Origin: an uncultured Acetatifactor sp.
Lineage (GTDB): Bacteria; Bacillota; Clostridia; Lachnospirales; Lachnospiraceae
Assembly (NCBI GenBank): GCA_947595925.1
Contig: CANQEV010000018.1
Span: forward strand, 1 to 53,634
Length of the DNA stretch: 53,634 nucleotides
Direction: 5' to 3'
The translations under genes and the position numbers were made by a program. Of this stretch, positions 7,877-16,284 are shown one piece after another; position 1 is the stretch's first letter; every line of letters begins with the position of its first letter. The notes below the pieces were generated by a model, which was not told the origin of the DNA, did not search any database, and saw nothing but the letters and a program-made list of their open reading frames with translations.

Positions 7877-7904
7877 ATTATACCAAAGTCGTCGGAGAAA
7901 GCAA
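7877..7904 (-). promoter_or_regulatory. fba promoter
   Basis: On the minus strand TTGCTT (7899-7904) and a perfect TATAAT (7877-7882) are separated by 16 bp, about 58 bases upstream of the fba start. Confidence 0.6.
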
Positions 7905-7924
7905 CTTCTTTTCGCCCGGTCCCC

Positions 7925-7965
7925 TAAAAAAATCTCGAACCCTCCTGGGCGGCTCAGCCCAGCAG
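7925..7965 (-). terminator. Possible terminator after the lipid kinase gene
   Basis: The stem CTGGGC/GCCCAG with loop TGAGCC includes the kinase stop codon in the loop. A run of seven T follows on the minus strand, but about 11 bases after the stem, so efficiency is doubtful. Confidence 0.4.
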
Positions 7966-8865
7966 CCCCACCTGGGTGTAATTTACCCGGATATCCACCG
8001 CCCGGCAGAGGTCGCTGATCTCCACCTTCGTGTGGCTTCCACCGTTTTCTCCGTCCAGGGTCCAGGCCACCGGTTCCTCCGACTCCACCGTGAGGTGCGA
8101 CGTTCGGAAATAGTACATATATTCAGAATCCATGTCCCGGTTCAGCAGGGCCATCATGATCCCGTTCAGATCCACAGGGTTCCTGGGGCGCTTGATCAGC
8201 GTCACCTCCAAAAGGCCGTCGTCCAGCAGCACGTCCTTTCCGGTAATGTTCTTAAAGCCGCCCACGGACACGGAATTTGTGACCATGCCAAAGAGGAACT
8301 CATCCTCGATCACCCGATCCTCCAGAAAGATCTTCATCCTCTGGGACTTTACGGAGGGCAGTCTCTTCATGCCTTCCAATACATAGGCCATGTGTCCCAG
8401 GGTGTTCTTCATCTCCTGATCCGTCTCATAGGAGACGTCCGTAAAGATTCCGAAAGCCGCGATATAGACGAAGATAGCGTCGTTAAACTTCCCTATGTCG
8501 CAGGAAAAATTCTGGCCCTGCATGATGGTTTCCGCCGCCTGCACCATGTTCTTCGGCAGGGAAAGGCTCCCCCCGAAATCGTTGGTGCTGCCTGCGGGAA
8601 TATAGCCGATAGGCGTCCGAATTCCGCTTTGGAGCATCCCCGTCACCGTCTCGTCCAGCGTGCCGTCTCCGCCGCTGCACACCACCAGTTCATACCCGGG
8701 ATCCCGCCCCGCCACGATCTCCACGGCGTCCCCCTGTTTTCTGGTGGGAGCGATGGTGATCTCATAATCCCTCGACGCGAACACGTCCAGGATATCGGCA
8801 AGGTTGCTCTTGATGCGTTCTTTTCCGGCCTTCGGGTTGTATACAAAAAGCATTTTTTTACTCAT
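7954..8865 (-). CDS. Diacylglycerol/sphingosine kinase-like lipid kinase (YegS/DagK family)
   Basis: Encodes 303 residues. The N-terminal DAGK catalytic domain begins MLFVYNPKAGKERIKSNL, with the nucleotide-binding VVCSGGDGTLDETVTGM near residue 60 and PIGYIPAGSTNDFGGSL just after it. The C-terminal beta domain includes DDGLLEVTLI. The family phosphorylates diacylglycerol or related lipids with ATP at the membrane, for lipid recycling. The ATG at 8865 has AAGGAGG five bases upstream; an upstream in-frame ATG lacks a site. It follows the HPr-like gene in the same direction with a 72-base gap, so it is probably the last gene of that operon. The lipid substrate is not resolved. Confidence 0.85.
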   Translation of the reverse strand: MSKKMLFVYNPKAGKERIKSNLADILDVFASRDYEITIAPTRKQGDAVEIVAGRDPGYELVVCSGGDGTLDETVTGMLQSGIRTPIGYIPAGSTNDFGGSLSLPKNMVQAAETIMQGQNFSCDIGKFNDAIFVYIAAFGIFTDVSYETDQEMKNTLGHMAYVLEGMKRLPSVKSQRMKIFLEDRVIEDEFLFGMVTNSVSVGGFKNITGKDVLLDDGLLEVTLIKRPRNPVDLNGIMMALLNRDMDSEYMYYFRTSHLTVESEEPVAWTLDGENGGSHTKVEISDLCRAVDIRVNYTQVGLLG

Positions 8866-8937
8866 CCCGGCCTCCTTATCAGAAAAGGCAGGATCAATGC
8901 TGCGCTGCACCGACTCTGCCACCCTCTCACCGAACTT

Positions 8938-9192
8938 TTATTTTCCGCTCAGAAATTTCTCGATCCCCCTTACGGCCGCCGTCTCGTCGATACCTTCCGC
9001 GGTAACCTCAAGGGTCTCTCCGTTGTCCAGAGCCAGGGTCATCATCCCCATGATACTCTTTGCGTTTACCCGGCGGTCTCTCGACTGAATATAGATCCGG
9101 CTCTCGTACTTGCTGGCTTCCTGTACGAGAAGCGCCACCGGCCTCGCCTCCAAACCGTTTTCCAGATTTACCCGGATGTTCTTTACCTCCAT
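8938..9192 (-). CDS. HPr-like protein lacking His15 (Crh-like)
   Basis: Encodes 84 residues, the exact length range of HPr. The HPr fold is clear (NGLEARPVALLVQEAS; AKSIMGMMTLALDNGE), but position 15, the PEP-dependent phosphorylation histidine in NGLHARP, is glutamate. Ser46, the HprK target, is present (KSIMGMM). It therefore cannot act as a PTS phosphocarrier, but may be Ser-phosphorylated and signal with CcpA as Bacillus Crh does (Crh has Gln15). It lies next to whiA and near rapZ, as crh does in Bacillus, and hprK is about 4 kb away in the same cluster. The start is MEVKNIRV; the segment GTTGTACAATG gives it a weakly spaced AGGAG. Confidence 0.88.
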   Translation of the reverse strand: MEVKNIRVNLENGLEARPVALLVQEASKYESRIYIQSRDRRVNAKSIMGMMTLALDNGETLEVTAEGIDETAAVRGIEKFLSGK

Positions 9193-9342
9193 TGTACAAC
9201 TCCTTTCAATGCCCTCCGAATGCCATTCTCCGCATTCTACGTATGCTCCACAGTCCTGTTTGCTGCCCCGCCGCTGTCACGCGGTCGCTGTCCCTGTCGG
9301 CTGCTGTTGCCCTGTCCATTACTGCACACTGCTGCCCCGCGG
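9193..9342. repeat. Degenerate CT-rich repeats between whiA and the HPr-like gene
   Basis: The 150-bp gap contains partly repeated GC/CT-rich words, for example GCTGCCCCGC at about 9263 and 9332, and GTCACGCGGTCGCTGTCC-like segments. No regular period was established. No ORF with a ribosome site was seen. Confidence 0.35.
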
Positions 9343-10251
9343 TCACTGCCCTTTTTTGCCGCGGCCATCGTCCTTCTCCGGCAGGCGGTTTCTGACGTCC
9401 TCCGCCAGCTCGCCCAGCCTGCGCAGTCTGTGATTCACGCCGGATTTCCCCACGGGCGGTTCCAGAAGTTCTCCCAGCTCCTTTAAGGGTATGTCCGGGT
9501 TCTCCAGCCTCACCTCCGCCATCTGGCGGAGCGGTTCCGGCAGCCTTTCCAGGCCGTAATGATCCCGCAGCAACTCAATGTCGCTGATCTGCCGGCTCGC
9601 GGCGCTCACCGTCTTGTTGATGTTCGCCGTCTCGCAGTTCACCCTCCGGTTGATGGAATTTCTCATCTCCTTCACAATGCGGAGATTTTCCAGATTCATC
9701 AGCGAGACAGGGGCCTCGCAGACATTCAGAAGATCCACGATCGCCTCCCCTTCCTTTAAGTAGACCACGTCGTATTTCTTCCGCTTGACGATCCTGGCAT
9801 CCAGGTCAAAATCCCGTATGACCTCCTGAAGCTGCCTTGCCTTTGCCGGACTGGTACAGACAAATTCCAGATGGTAGCCCTTGCTGGGATCGCTGATGGA
9901 TCCCACGCTCAAAAATGCTCCCCTTAAAAAGGCCCTCTGACAGCAGGAGTTCTTGATCAGGAGGGAACTCACCGGTTCCTCCGGATCCCCGATCTTCTGG
10001 TACAGATCCCGCATTTCCTCTTCCGTGACCGGACGGTTCGTATCTATATTAAATGTTTTTTTCAACAATGTAAAGCCTTTTCTTACAATCGCTTCATTTT
10101 CTGTCTGAAACCCGATGGCATAGTTTCCGTCCGCGTCCCTGCCGTACTGCCCGCAGAAATGAAAGATCGCCGCTAGCTCCGCAAGCTGACAATGCCTCGC
10201 GGGGCTGATATGTTTTGCGAGTTCCTGCTTTACTTCACTGGAAAACGACAT
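9343..10251 (-). CDS. whiA: DNA-binding protein WhiA
   Basis: Encodes 302 residues, typical of WhiA. The N-terminal half is a LAGLIDADG-homing-endonuclease-like fold (SFSSEVKQELAKH; RAFLRGAFLSVGSISDP), and the C-terminal half is a helix-turn-helix domain (NRRVNCETANINKTVSAA; PDIPLKELGELLEPPVGKSG; NHRLRRLGELAE). The LAGLIDADG catalytic residues are lost throughout the family. In actinobacteria it is a sporulation regulator; in Firmicutes it affects chromosome segregation and division. The ATG at 10251 has GAGGG overlapping the rapZ stop, so it is coupled to rapZ. Unlike Bacillus, no yvcK/gluconeogenesis-factor gene lies between rapZ and whiA. Confidence 0.93.
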   Translation of the reverse strand: MSFSSEVKQELAKHISPARHCQLAELAAIFHFCGQYGRDADGNYAIGFQTENEAIVRKGFTLLKKTFNIDTNRPVTEEEMRDLYQKIGDPEEPVSSLLIKNSCCQRAFLRGAFLSVGSISDPSKGYHLEFVCTSPAKARQLQEVIRDFDLDARIVKRKKYDVVYLKEGEAIVDLLNVCEAPVSLMNLENLRIVKEMRNSINRRVNCETANINKTVSAASRQISDIELLRDHYGLERLPEPLRQMAEVRLENPDIPLKELGELLEPPVGKSGVNHRLRRLGELAEDVRNRLPEKDDGRGKKGQ

Positions 10252-10260
10252 ATTTCACCC

Positions 10261-11130
10261 TCAGCCATGTTTCTTATCCACATCCTTATGGACCAGATGG
10301 ATCCCGCACTCCCCCGGATGTTCCTTCATCCTCTGATAGAGGGCGTTCGCCAGCGTCACGCTCCGGTGCTTCCCGCCGGTGCACCCGATGCAGATCACCA
10401 GCCGGTACTTGCCCTCCCTGACATAATTCGGCACCAGGAAATTCAGCATGTCCGTCAGCTTATCCAGAAACTCCTCCGCCTCCGGGCAGGCCATGACAAA
10501 ATCCTGGACCTCGGGATCGTTGCCGGTCTTGTTGCGGAGCCCGTCGATATAGTAAGGGTTCGGAAGGAATCTGACGTCAAAGACCAGATCCGCGTCCGAC
10601 GGTATCCCGTACTTAAACCCGAAGGACATCACCGTGATCATGAGGCTATTATACTCCTCGTTTTTCACAAATATGCGGTCCAGCTCCGCTTTTAATTCCC
10701 TGGTGAGAAGATTTGTGGTGTCGATGACGTAATCGGCGTTTTTCTGTATGTCGTGCAGGATGCGCCTCTCCTGATGGACGGCGTCCTCCACCCGTCCGTC
10801 CTGCACCAGCGGATGGATCCGGCGCGTCTCCTTATACCTCTTGATCAGCACGTTGTCGTCGCAGTCCAGAAACAGGATCTCAATGGGATACCCCTTGGAC
10901 TTCACCTGTTTCAACATCTTCTGCGCGTCCTCAAAGCGCATGTCCGCCCGGACGTCCAGGCCCAGCGCCACCTTATCGATCTCGCTCTCGGGAATGGCGA
11001 TCAGCTCCACCAGCTTCTCCACCAGGGAGATCGGCAGATTATCCACGCAGTAAAAACCTGCGTCCTCCAGCATCTTCAGCGCGGTGGTCTTTCCGCCCCC
11101 GCTCATTCCCGTCACCACAACAAATCTCAT
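10261..11130 (-). CDS. rapZ: RNase adapter / nucleotide-binding protein RapZ (YvcJ)
   Basis: Encodes 289 residues. A P-loop lies at residues 8-15 (GMSGGGKT), followed by ALKMLEDAGFYCVDNLPISL. The C-terminal domain holds GCTGGKHRSVTLANALY, the conserved ligand-binding region of RapZ that resembles a phosphatase loop. In E. coli RapZ controls GlmY/GlmZ small RNA decay and glmS; in Bacillus YvcJ binds and hydrolyses GTP and influences competence. The start ATG overlaps the murB stop by ATGA (11127-11130), and whiA follows directly, so murB-rapZ-whiA are co-transcribed. The function in Clostridia is not well defined. Confidence 0.93.
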   Translation of the reverse strand: MRFVVVTGMSGGGKTTALKMLEDAGFYCVDNLPISLVEKLVELIAIPESEIDKVALGLDVRADMRFEDAQKMLKQVKSKGYPIEILFLDCDDNVLIKRYKETRRIHPLVQDGRVEDAVHQERRILHDIQKNADYVIDTTNLLTRELKAELDRIFVKNEEYNSLMITVMSFGFKYGIPSDADLVFDVRFLPNPYYIDGLRNKTGNDPEVQDFVMACPEAEEFLDKLTDMLNFLVPNYVREGKYRLVICIGCTGGKHRSVTLANALYQRMKEHPGECGIHLVHKDVDKKHG

Positions 11131-12053
11131 TCGTCAAATTCCCCCACGAAGACCACTTCCGGCTCCAGTTCCACGTCAAACTTTTCCCGGACGGCCTCCC
11201 TTGTCTTTCGAATCACCGCCATGATCTCCGCCGCCCTGGTCTCCCCGGGCTTTGTATTGACGATAAAGCCGCAGTGCTTTTCCGATACCTGGGCACCCCC
11301 GACCTGGAACCCTTTCAGCCCCGCCTTCATGATCAGTTCCCCGGCGAAATACCCCTCGGGGCGCTTGAAGGTGCTCCCAGCGCTGGGATATTCCAGCGGC
11401 TGTTTTTCCCTTCTCTTCGCGTTCAAGCCCTCCATCACGGCCTTGATCTGCGCCTGATCTCCTTCCTGTAATTCAAACTCCGCTTCCGTGACAACGTATT
11501 CGTGCCCCCGGATGCTGCTCTTTCGATAGCCGAACTCCATGGTTTCGTTGTCCAGCGTCCAGAACTCTCCCTCCGGGCTCAGCACTTCTACGCTCCTTAT
11601 CACCTGGCTCATCTCTCCGCCGTAGGCCCCTGCGTTCATCACCACGCCGCCGCCCACCGTGCCCGGGATCCCCGAGGCAAATTCCAGCCCCGTCAGCCCG
11701 TGTTCCATGGCCGCCCTGGCGGCCTGGGCCAGAGTCGCCCCCGCCTGGGCGATGACGCGCTTTCCCTCCACCCGGATCTCATTCATGCCCTGGCAGATCT
11801 GCAGGATCACTCCCCGGAAACCTTTGTCGCTGACCAACAGGTTGCTTCCGTTCCCCATGACGAAAAAGGGGACGGAGGCCAGCCGCAAATACCGGCATAT
11901 CTTTTTCAGCTCTTCCTTGTCATGTATCTCCAGCAGGCAGTCCGCCGGGCCACCGACCCGAAAAGTAGTACGCGCCGCCATTGGCTCCTGCAAACGTATA
12001 TTTTTCTCTTCGGTATATCCCTTTAATGCCTGAACAACTGCCTCACCGATCAT
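11127..12053 (-). CDS. murB: UDP-N-acetylenolpyruvoylglucosamine reductase
   Basis: Encodes 308 residues. It performs the NADPH- and FAD-dependent reduction that yields UDP-N-acetylmuramate in cytosolic peptidoglycan precursor synthesis. Visible motifs are the FAD-binding TTFRVGGPADCLLEI, VMGNGSNLLVSDKGFRGV, GLTGLEFASGIPGTVGGGVVMNAGAYGGE, the catalytic serine segment YPSAGSTFKRPEG, and the C-terminal glutamate region near LEPEVVFVG. The ATG at 12053 is used because AGGAAACAGT precedes it; an upstream in-frame ATG adds 16 residues of low conservation. It is the type found in Bacillus (short, YxxxxSxx loop). It overlaps rapZ by 4 bases. Confidence 0.94.
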   Translation of the reverse strand: MIGEAVVQALKGYTEEKNIRLQEPMAARTTFRVGGPADCLLEIHDKEELKKICRYLRLASVPFFVMGNGSNLLVSDKGFRGVILQICQGMNEIRVEGKRVIAQAGATLAQAARAAMEHGLTGLEFASGIPGTVGGGVVMNAGAYGGEMSQVIRSVEVLSPEGEFWTLDNETMEFGYRKSSIRGHEYVVTEAEFELQEGDQAQIKAVMEGLNAKRREKQPLEYPSAGSTFKRPEGYFAGELIMKAGLKGFQVGGAQVSEKHCGFIVNTKPGETRAAEIMAVIRKTREAVREKFDVELEPEVVFVGEFDE

Positions 12054-12167
12054 ACTGTTTCCTGCCTTTTTGCTGTTCTGCAGCAGTTTCCTCCGCGCCA
12101 TTCCGGCAAAAGCTCCCCTGCGGACACGGTCTTCCGCTGGTGCCGGCGGCCGGACGGAACTGCCGCG

Positions 12168-13106
12168 CTATTTCAAGATCAGCGCCGCCGCGCCGAAAAT
12201 GCCCGCATCATTCCCCAGGGCCGCCAGCTTGAACTCCGCCTTGCCGCAGGGGGCGAAGACATACTTATGAAAGGGGCCCTCCACATATTTGAGCAGGGTC
12301 TCTCCCGCCTTGGAAACGCCGCCGCCGATGACGAAGACCTCCGGATTTACTACCGCCGCCACCGCCGCCAGACCCTTTCCCAGATACTCGCCGAACTGCT
12401 CCGCGATCTGCACCGCCACCGCGTCCCCGGCCTTCACCGCGTCGAACACCGCCTTCGCGGTGATCTCGCCCTCCCGGAGCACGCTGGGCGCGCCGTCCTT
12501 TGCCAGCCTTCTCTTCGCCAGCCGCACGATGCCGGTGGCGGAGGCGTACTGCTCCAGACAGCCCTTGTTCTTACATCCGCAGGCTTCCGTCTCCTGGTCC
12601 TCCAGATGGATATGCCCGATCTCACCGCCTGCTCCCGAGGCCCCTGTCAGGATCTTTCCGTTGATGATGATGCCGCCGCCAACGCCGGTTCCCAGGGTCA
12701 CGGCCACCAGATTGCTGTAACCCTTGCCGCCGCCCTGCCACATCTCGCCCAGGGCCGCCACATTGGCGTCGTTGGCCGCTTTCACGGGAACGTCCAGATA
12801 TTTCTTCATGGTCTCCGGTATGTTGAAGACGCCCCAGCCCAGGTTCACAGCGCCGCCCACCATGGTACCCTCATCGTCCACCGCTCCCGGCGCGCCCACG
12901 CCGATGCCCGCGATATCGGAGATCTCGATCCCCTTCTCCCGGATCTTCTCCTGAATACTGGCCGCAACGTCGGGCAGGATCCTCTCCCCGCCGTTGTCCT
13001 TCACGGTAGGGATCTCCCACTTATCCAGCATGTTGCCTCCCTGGTCAAACAACCCCATCTTTACGGTAGTCCCGCCGATATCCACTCCAAACGCATATCT
13101 GCCCAT
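12168..13106 (-). CDS. glcK: ROK family glucokinase
   Basis: Encodes 312 residues. Visible are the ATP-binding DIGGTTVKMGLFD at the N-terminus, NDANVAALGE, the catalytic GTGVGGGIIING, the ROK zinc cluster IGHIHLEDQETEACGCKNKGCLE (a His and three Cys; CXCGXXGCXE), and EYLGKGLAAVAAVVNPE. There is no N-terminal helix-turn-helix, so it is a kinase rather than a repressor. It phosphorylates glucose from uptake or polysaccharide breakdown to glucose-6-phosphate. Its place next to hprK in a clostridial sugar-signalling cluster supports the glucokinase call; specificity for another hexose cannot be excluded. AGGGACGGGAG precedes the ATG. Confidence 0.88.
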   Translation of the reverse strand: MGRYAFGVDIGGTTVKMGLFDQGGNMLDKWEIPTVKDNGGERILPDVAASIQEKIREKGIEISDIAGIGVGAPGAVDDEGTMVGGAVNLGWGVFNIPETMKKYLDVPVKAANDANVAALGEMWQGGGKGYSNLVAVTLGTGVGGGIIINGKILTGASGAGGEIGHIHLEDQETEACGCKNKGCLEQYASATGIVRLAKRRLAKDGAPSVLREGEITAKAVFDAVKAGDAVAVQIAEQFGEYLGKGLAAVAAVVNPEVFVIGGGVSKAGETLLKYVEGPFHKYVFAPCGKAEFKLAALGNDAGIFGAAALILK

Positions 13107-13147
13107 CTCTCTTCTCCCGTCCCTTTCCCATCCAAATGTAAAAATCG

Positions 13148-14113
13148 TTACCTCTTGTCGTCGAAGAAATCTTCCTCGTCCTCGTCCCGGCGTCTCGCCA
13201 GAGACTGCTGCACTCTCGCGTAGAGCTCCTGCGCCGCGTTGTAACCCATCTTCTTCTGGCGATGGTTCACCGCCGCGGACTCGCAGATGATCGCCAGGTT
13301 CCGCCCGGGACGGATGGGGATATTGTGGCAGACCACCTTATTCCCGAGATATTCCGTATAATTTTCCTCCAGGCCCAGGCGGTCGTACTCCTTATCCTTA
13401 TCCCAGTCCTCCAGCCGGATGACGAGATCGATGCTCTGGGTGTCCTTCACGGAGGATGCGCCGAACAAAGCCTTTACATCCACAATACCTATGCCGCGCA
13501 GTTCGATAAAATGCTTCGTGATGTCCGGCGCGGAGCCGATCAGGGTGTCGTCGCTCACCTTCCGCAGCTCCACCACGTCGTCCGTCACCAGGCGGTGCCC
13601 CCTCTTGATGAGCTCCAGCGCCGCCTCAGACTTTCCGATACCGCTCTCCCCCGTGATCAGCACGCCCTCGCCGTAGACGTCCACGAGAACGCCGTGGACG
13701 GAGATACAGGGGGCCAGCTTCACATTCAGCCAGCGGATGATCTCCGCCAGAAAGGCGGAGGTGGTCTTCGGCGTCACAAAGACCGGGATCTTGTGCCGCA
13801 CGGCGGTCTCCAGAAAGATGGGGTCCGGCTGCAGCTCCCGGCAGAACACGATGCCCGGGATGGATTCGTAGCTCAGGAGTTTTTCATACACTTCCCGCTT
13901 GCGCTCCTCGGAGAGCCCTCCCATATAGGAATACTCCACAAAGCCGATCACCTGAAGCCGCGCCGCGTCGAAATGTTCGAAATATCCCGCCATCTGCAGC
14001 GCCGGCCGGTTGATGTCCGGCTGCGTGACCTTGATCTTACGCACGTCGATATCCGGCGTCACGTTTACCAGTTTCATTTTCTCGATGACCCGAGTCAGAC
14101 TTACGCTTGCCAT
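13148..14113 (-). CDS. hprK: HPr kinase/phosphorylase
   Basis: Encodes 321 residues, the normal size. It phosphorylates HPr/Crh on Ser46 using ATP or pyrophosphate and reverses the reaction, driving carbon catabolite control with CcpA. The P-loop GESGIGKS is at 155-162 and is preceded by the catalytic His140 (SVHGVLVDV). HRLVTDDVVEL and the second signature IELRGIGIVDVKALFG follow. The N-terminal domain (about 1-125) is the family's DRTGG-like fold. It is preceded by uvrC (26-base gap) and followed by the ROK kinase. A natural partner, the Crh-like protein with Ser46, is encoded 4 kb further along the same strand. Confidence 0.95.
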   Translation of the reverse strand: MASVSLTRVIEKMKLVNVTPDIDVRKIKVTQPDINRPALQMAGYFEHFDAARLQVIGFVEYSYMGGLSEERKREVYEKLLSYESIPGIVFCRELQPDPIFLETAVRHKIPVFVTPKTTSAFLAEIIRWLNVKLAPCISVHGVLVDVYGEGVLITGESGIGKSEAALELIKRGHRLVTDDVVELRKVSDDTLIGSAPDITKHFIELRGIGIVDVKALFGASSVKDTQSIDLVIRLEDWDKDKEYDRLGLEENYTEYLGNKVVCHNIPIRPGRNLAIICESAAVNHRQKKMGYNAAQELYARVQQSLARRRDEDEEDFFDDKR

Positions 14114-14138
14114 AACCCCTCCTTAATCGTTTAACTCT

Positions 14139-16160
14139 TTATAATCCTCCGGGGTTTTCCTCTCCCGGTCTTGCGCTCTCCGGTCCTTCCCCTTCCGGCC
14201 CTTCGCCCTCCGATTTTCCTACTGGCTGATTATAGCACATATTCTGCAAATAGGAAAGTATTTCCTTCGCCGCTTTCTCGTTGAGTTCCGGGAGGCTGGC
14301 CAGTTCCTCCACCGTGGCGCTGCGGATCTCCTCCAGGCTGCCGAAACGCCTCATCAGAGCCTTTCTCCTGGCAGGGCCCACGCCGGGGATGTCCTCCAGC
14401 ACCGACCTCACCTGGGCCTTGCCCCGGAGGGACCTGTGGTACTCGATGGCAAAGCGGTGAGCCTCGTCCTGCACCCGGGTGATGAGCTTAAAGCCCTCCG
14501 AATGGGTGTCTATTGGAAGCTCCACATTCTGAAAATACAGTCCTCTGGTGCGGTGATTGTCGTCCTTCACCATGCCGCAGACCGGGATGTGGATCCCCAG
14601 CTCCTCCAATACCTCCAGGGCGATATTGACCTGGCCCCGGCCGCCGTCCATCAGAAGGAGGTCCGGGAACTTCGTAAAGCTGCCGAAGTTCTCCTCCACG
14701 CCTTTCTCCTTCAGCTCCCGGGCTTCCTCCATGCCGTGGGTAAAACGCCGGGTGAGGACTTCCCGCATACAGGCGTAATCGTCCGGTCCCGCCACGGTCC
14801 TGATCCGGAACTTCCGGTAATCGCTGGGCTTTGGGCGTCCCTTCTCAAACACCACCATGGACCCCACGTTTTCAAAACCGTTTGTGTTGGAGATATCAAA
14901 GGCCTCCATCCTGTCGATCTTTTTCAGTCCCAGAAGGGCCGCGATCTCCTTCACCGCCCCGATGGTGCGCCCTTCCTCCCGCTTCAGCTTCTCCCGGTCC
15001 TGGCTCAGGATCAGCTTCGCGTTCTGGGCCGCAAGCTCCACCAGCTTCTCCTTGCTGCCGATCTTCGGCACGCGGATATACACCCGGCTGCCCCTGCGGC
15101 CGGTGAGCCACTTTTCGATCAGCTCCTGGTCCTCCACCTCATACTGCAGCATCAGCTCCCTGGGGATAAAGGGCGTCCCGGCATAGAACTGCTGGACGAA
15201 CTCCCGCAGGATCTCCGATTTGACCTTCCTCCGGGCCTCCTGGAATTTCTCCGTGTCCTCCGGCGTCCCAAGAAGCTCTTCTCCGGGGAGTTCCGACACA
15301 TGTGTCATATAATAATGTTCCCTGCCCAGAAGCTTTCCCTCCCGGACAAAGAAGACCTGGATCACGGCCTCCCCGCCCTCCTGGTACATGGCGATGATGT
15401 CCTTGTCCTCCCCGTCGGAGCCGGTGATCTTCTGTTTCTGGGCCACGGACTTCACGCTCTGGTACAGATCCCGGAAACCCGCGGCTTCCTCGAATTCCAG
15501 GTTTTCCGCAGCCGTCTTCATCTTCTGCTCCAGATCCTTCAGGATCGGATTGTAATTCCCGTTCAGAAACTCCAGCGCTCCCTCCACCTGCTTCCGGTAG
15601 TCCTCCTTGTCTATATAACCCTGGCAGGGGGCGAGACACTGCTTGATGTGATAGTTCAGGCAGGGCCTTTCCAGGCCGATATCCCTGGGGAGATTGCGGC
15701 TGCAGGTCCGGAGGTGGTACAGCTTGTTCAGCAGGTCTATGGTATCCTTCACCGCGGCGGCGCTGGTGTACGGGCCGAAATACCGGGACTTGTCCTTTTT
15801 CATGCTCCGGGAAAACAAAATCCTGGGGTATTCTTCCCCCAGGGTCACTTTGATATACGGATAGGTCTTGTCGTCCTTTAAGAGCGTGTTGTACTTGGGA
15901 GAATGCTCCTTGATCAGGTTGTTCTCCAATACCAGCGCCTCCAGCTCGGAATCCGTCACAATATACTCAAACCGGGCGATCAGCGTCACCATCTTGTCGA
16001 TGGCAGGCCCCCGCCCGATGTTTTCCCGAAAATAAGAGCGCACGCGGTTGTGCAGGTTCCGGGCTTTCCCCACGTACAGGATCCCGTCCGACGCGTCTCT
16101 CATGATATAAACCCCCGGCTTATTCGGGAGCTTCTTCAACTCTTCCTCCACCTGAAACAT
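14139..16160 (-). CDS. uvrC: Excinuclease ABC subunit C
   Basis: Encodes 673 residues. UvrC makes both incisions in nucleotide excision repair with UvrA and UvrB. A GIY-YIG nuclease domain covers about 13-95 ([26 protein letters not shown]), and a UVR motif for UvrB binding lies near 205-240 ([20 protein letters not shown]). The RNase H-like endonuclease domain includes [20 protein letters not shown] and [14 protein letters not shown], and the helix-hairpin-helix pair includes [19 protein letters not shown]. The last 28 or so residues are a Gly/Glu/Pro tail with [10 protein letters not shown] repeats, beyond the usual end. It is the first gene of the uvrC-hprK-ROK-murB-rapZ-whiA run. Confidence 0.95.
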   Translation of the reverse strand: MFQVEEELKKLPNKPGVYIMRDASDGILYVGKARNLHNRVRSYFRENIGRGPAIDKMVTLIARFEYIVTDSELEALVLENNLIKEHSPKYNTLLKDDKTYPYIKVTLGEEYPRILFSRSMKKDKSRYFGPYTSAAAVKDTIDLLNKLYHLRTCSRNLPRDIGLERPCLNYHIKQCLAPCQGYIDKEDYRKQVEGALEFLNGNYNPILKDLEQKMKTAAENLEFEEAAGFRDLYQSVKSVAQKQKITGSDGEDKDIIAMYQEGGEAVIQVFFVREGKLLGREHYYMTHVSELPGEELLGTPEDTEKFQEARRKVKSEILREFVQQFYAGTPFIPRELMLQYEVEDQELIEKWLTGRRGSRVYIRVPKIGSKEKLVELAAQNAKLILSQDREKLKREEGRTIGAVKEIAALLGLKKIDRMEAFDISNTNGFENVGSMVVFEKGRPKPSDYRKFRIRTVAGPDDYACMREVLTRRFTHGMEEARELKEKGVEENFGSFTKFPDLLLMDGGRGQVNIALEVLEELGIHIPVCGMVKDDNHRTRGLYFQNVELPIDTHSEGFKLITRVQDEAHRFAIEYHRSLRGKAQVRSVLEDIPGVGPARRKALMRRFGSLEEIRSATVEELASLPELNEKAAKEILSYLQNMCYNQPVGKSEGEGPEGEGPESARPGEENPGGL

Positions 16161-16284
16161 GCTTTTATGTCCTCCGCCGGTGCCGCCCGGGACCTCCGTC
16201 TGCCGTACCGCAGCGCCAAACCTCCTGGGCGGATGTCCGTCTCCGCCCTTTTAAGGACATATTACCATAACTCCACTCCGCCTT

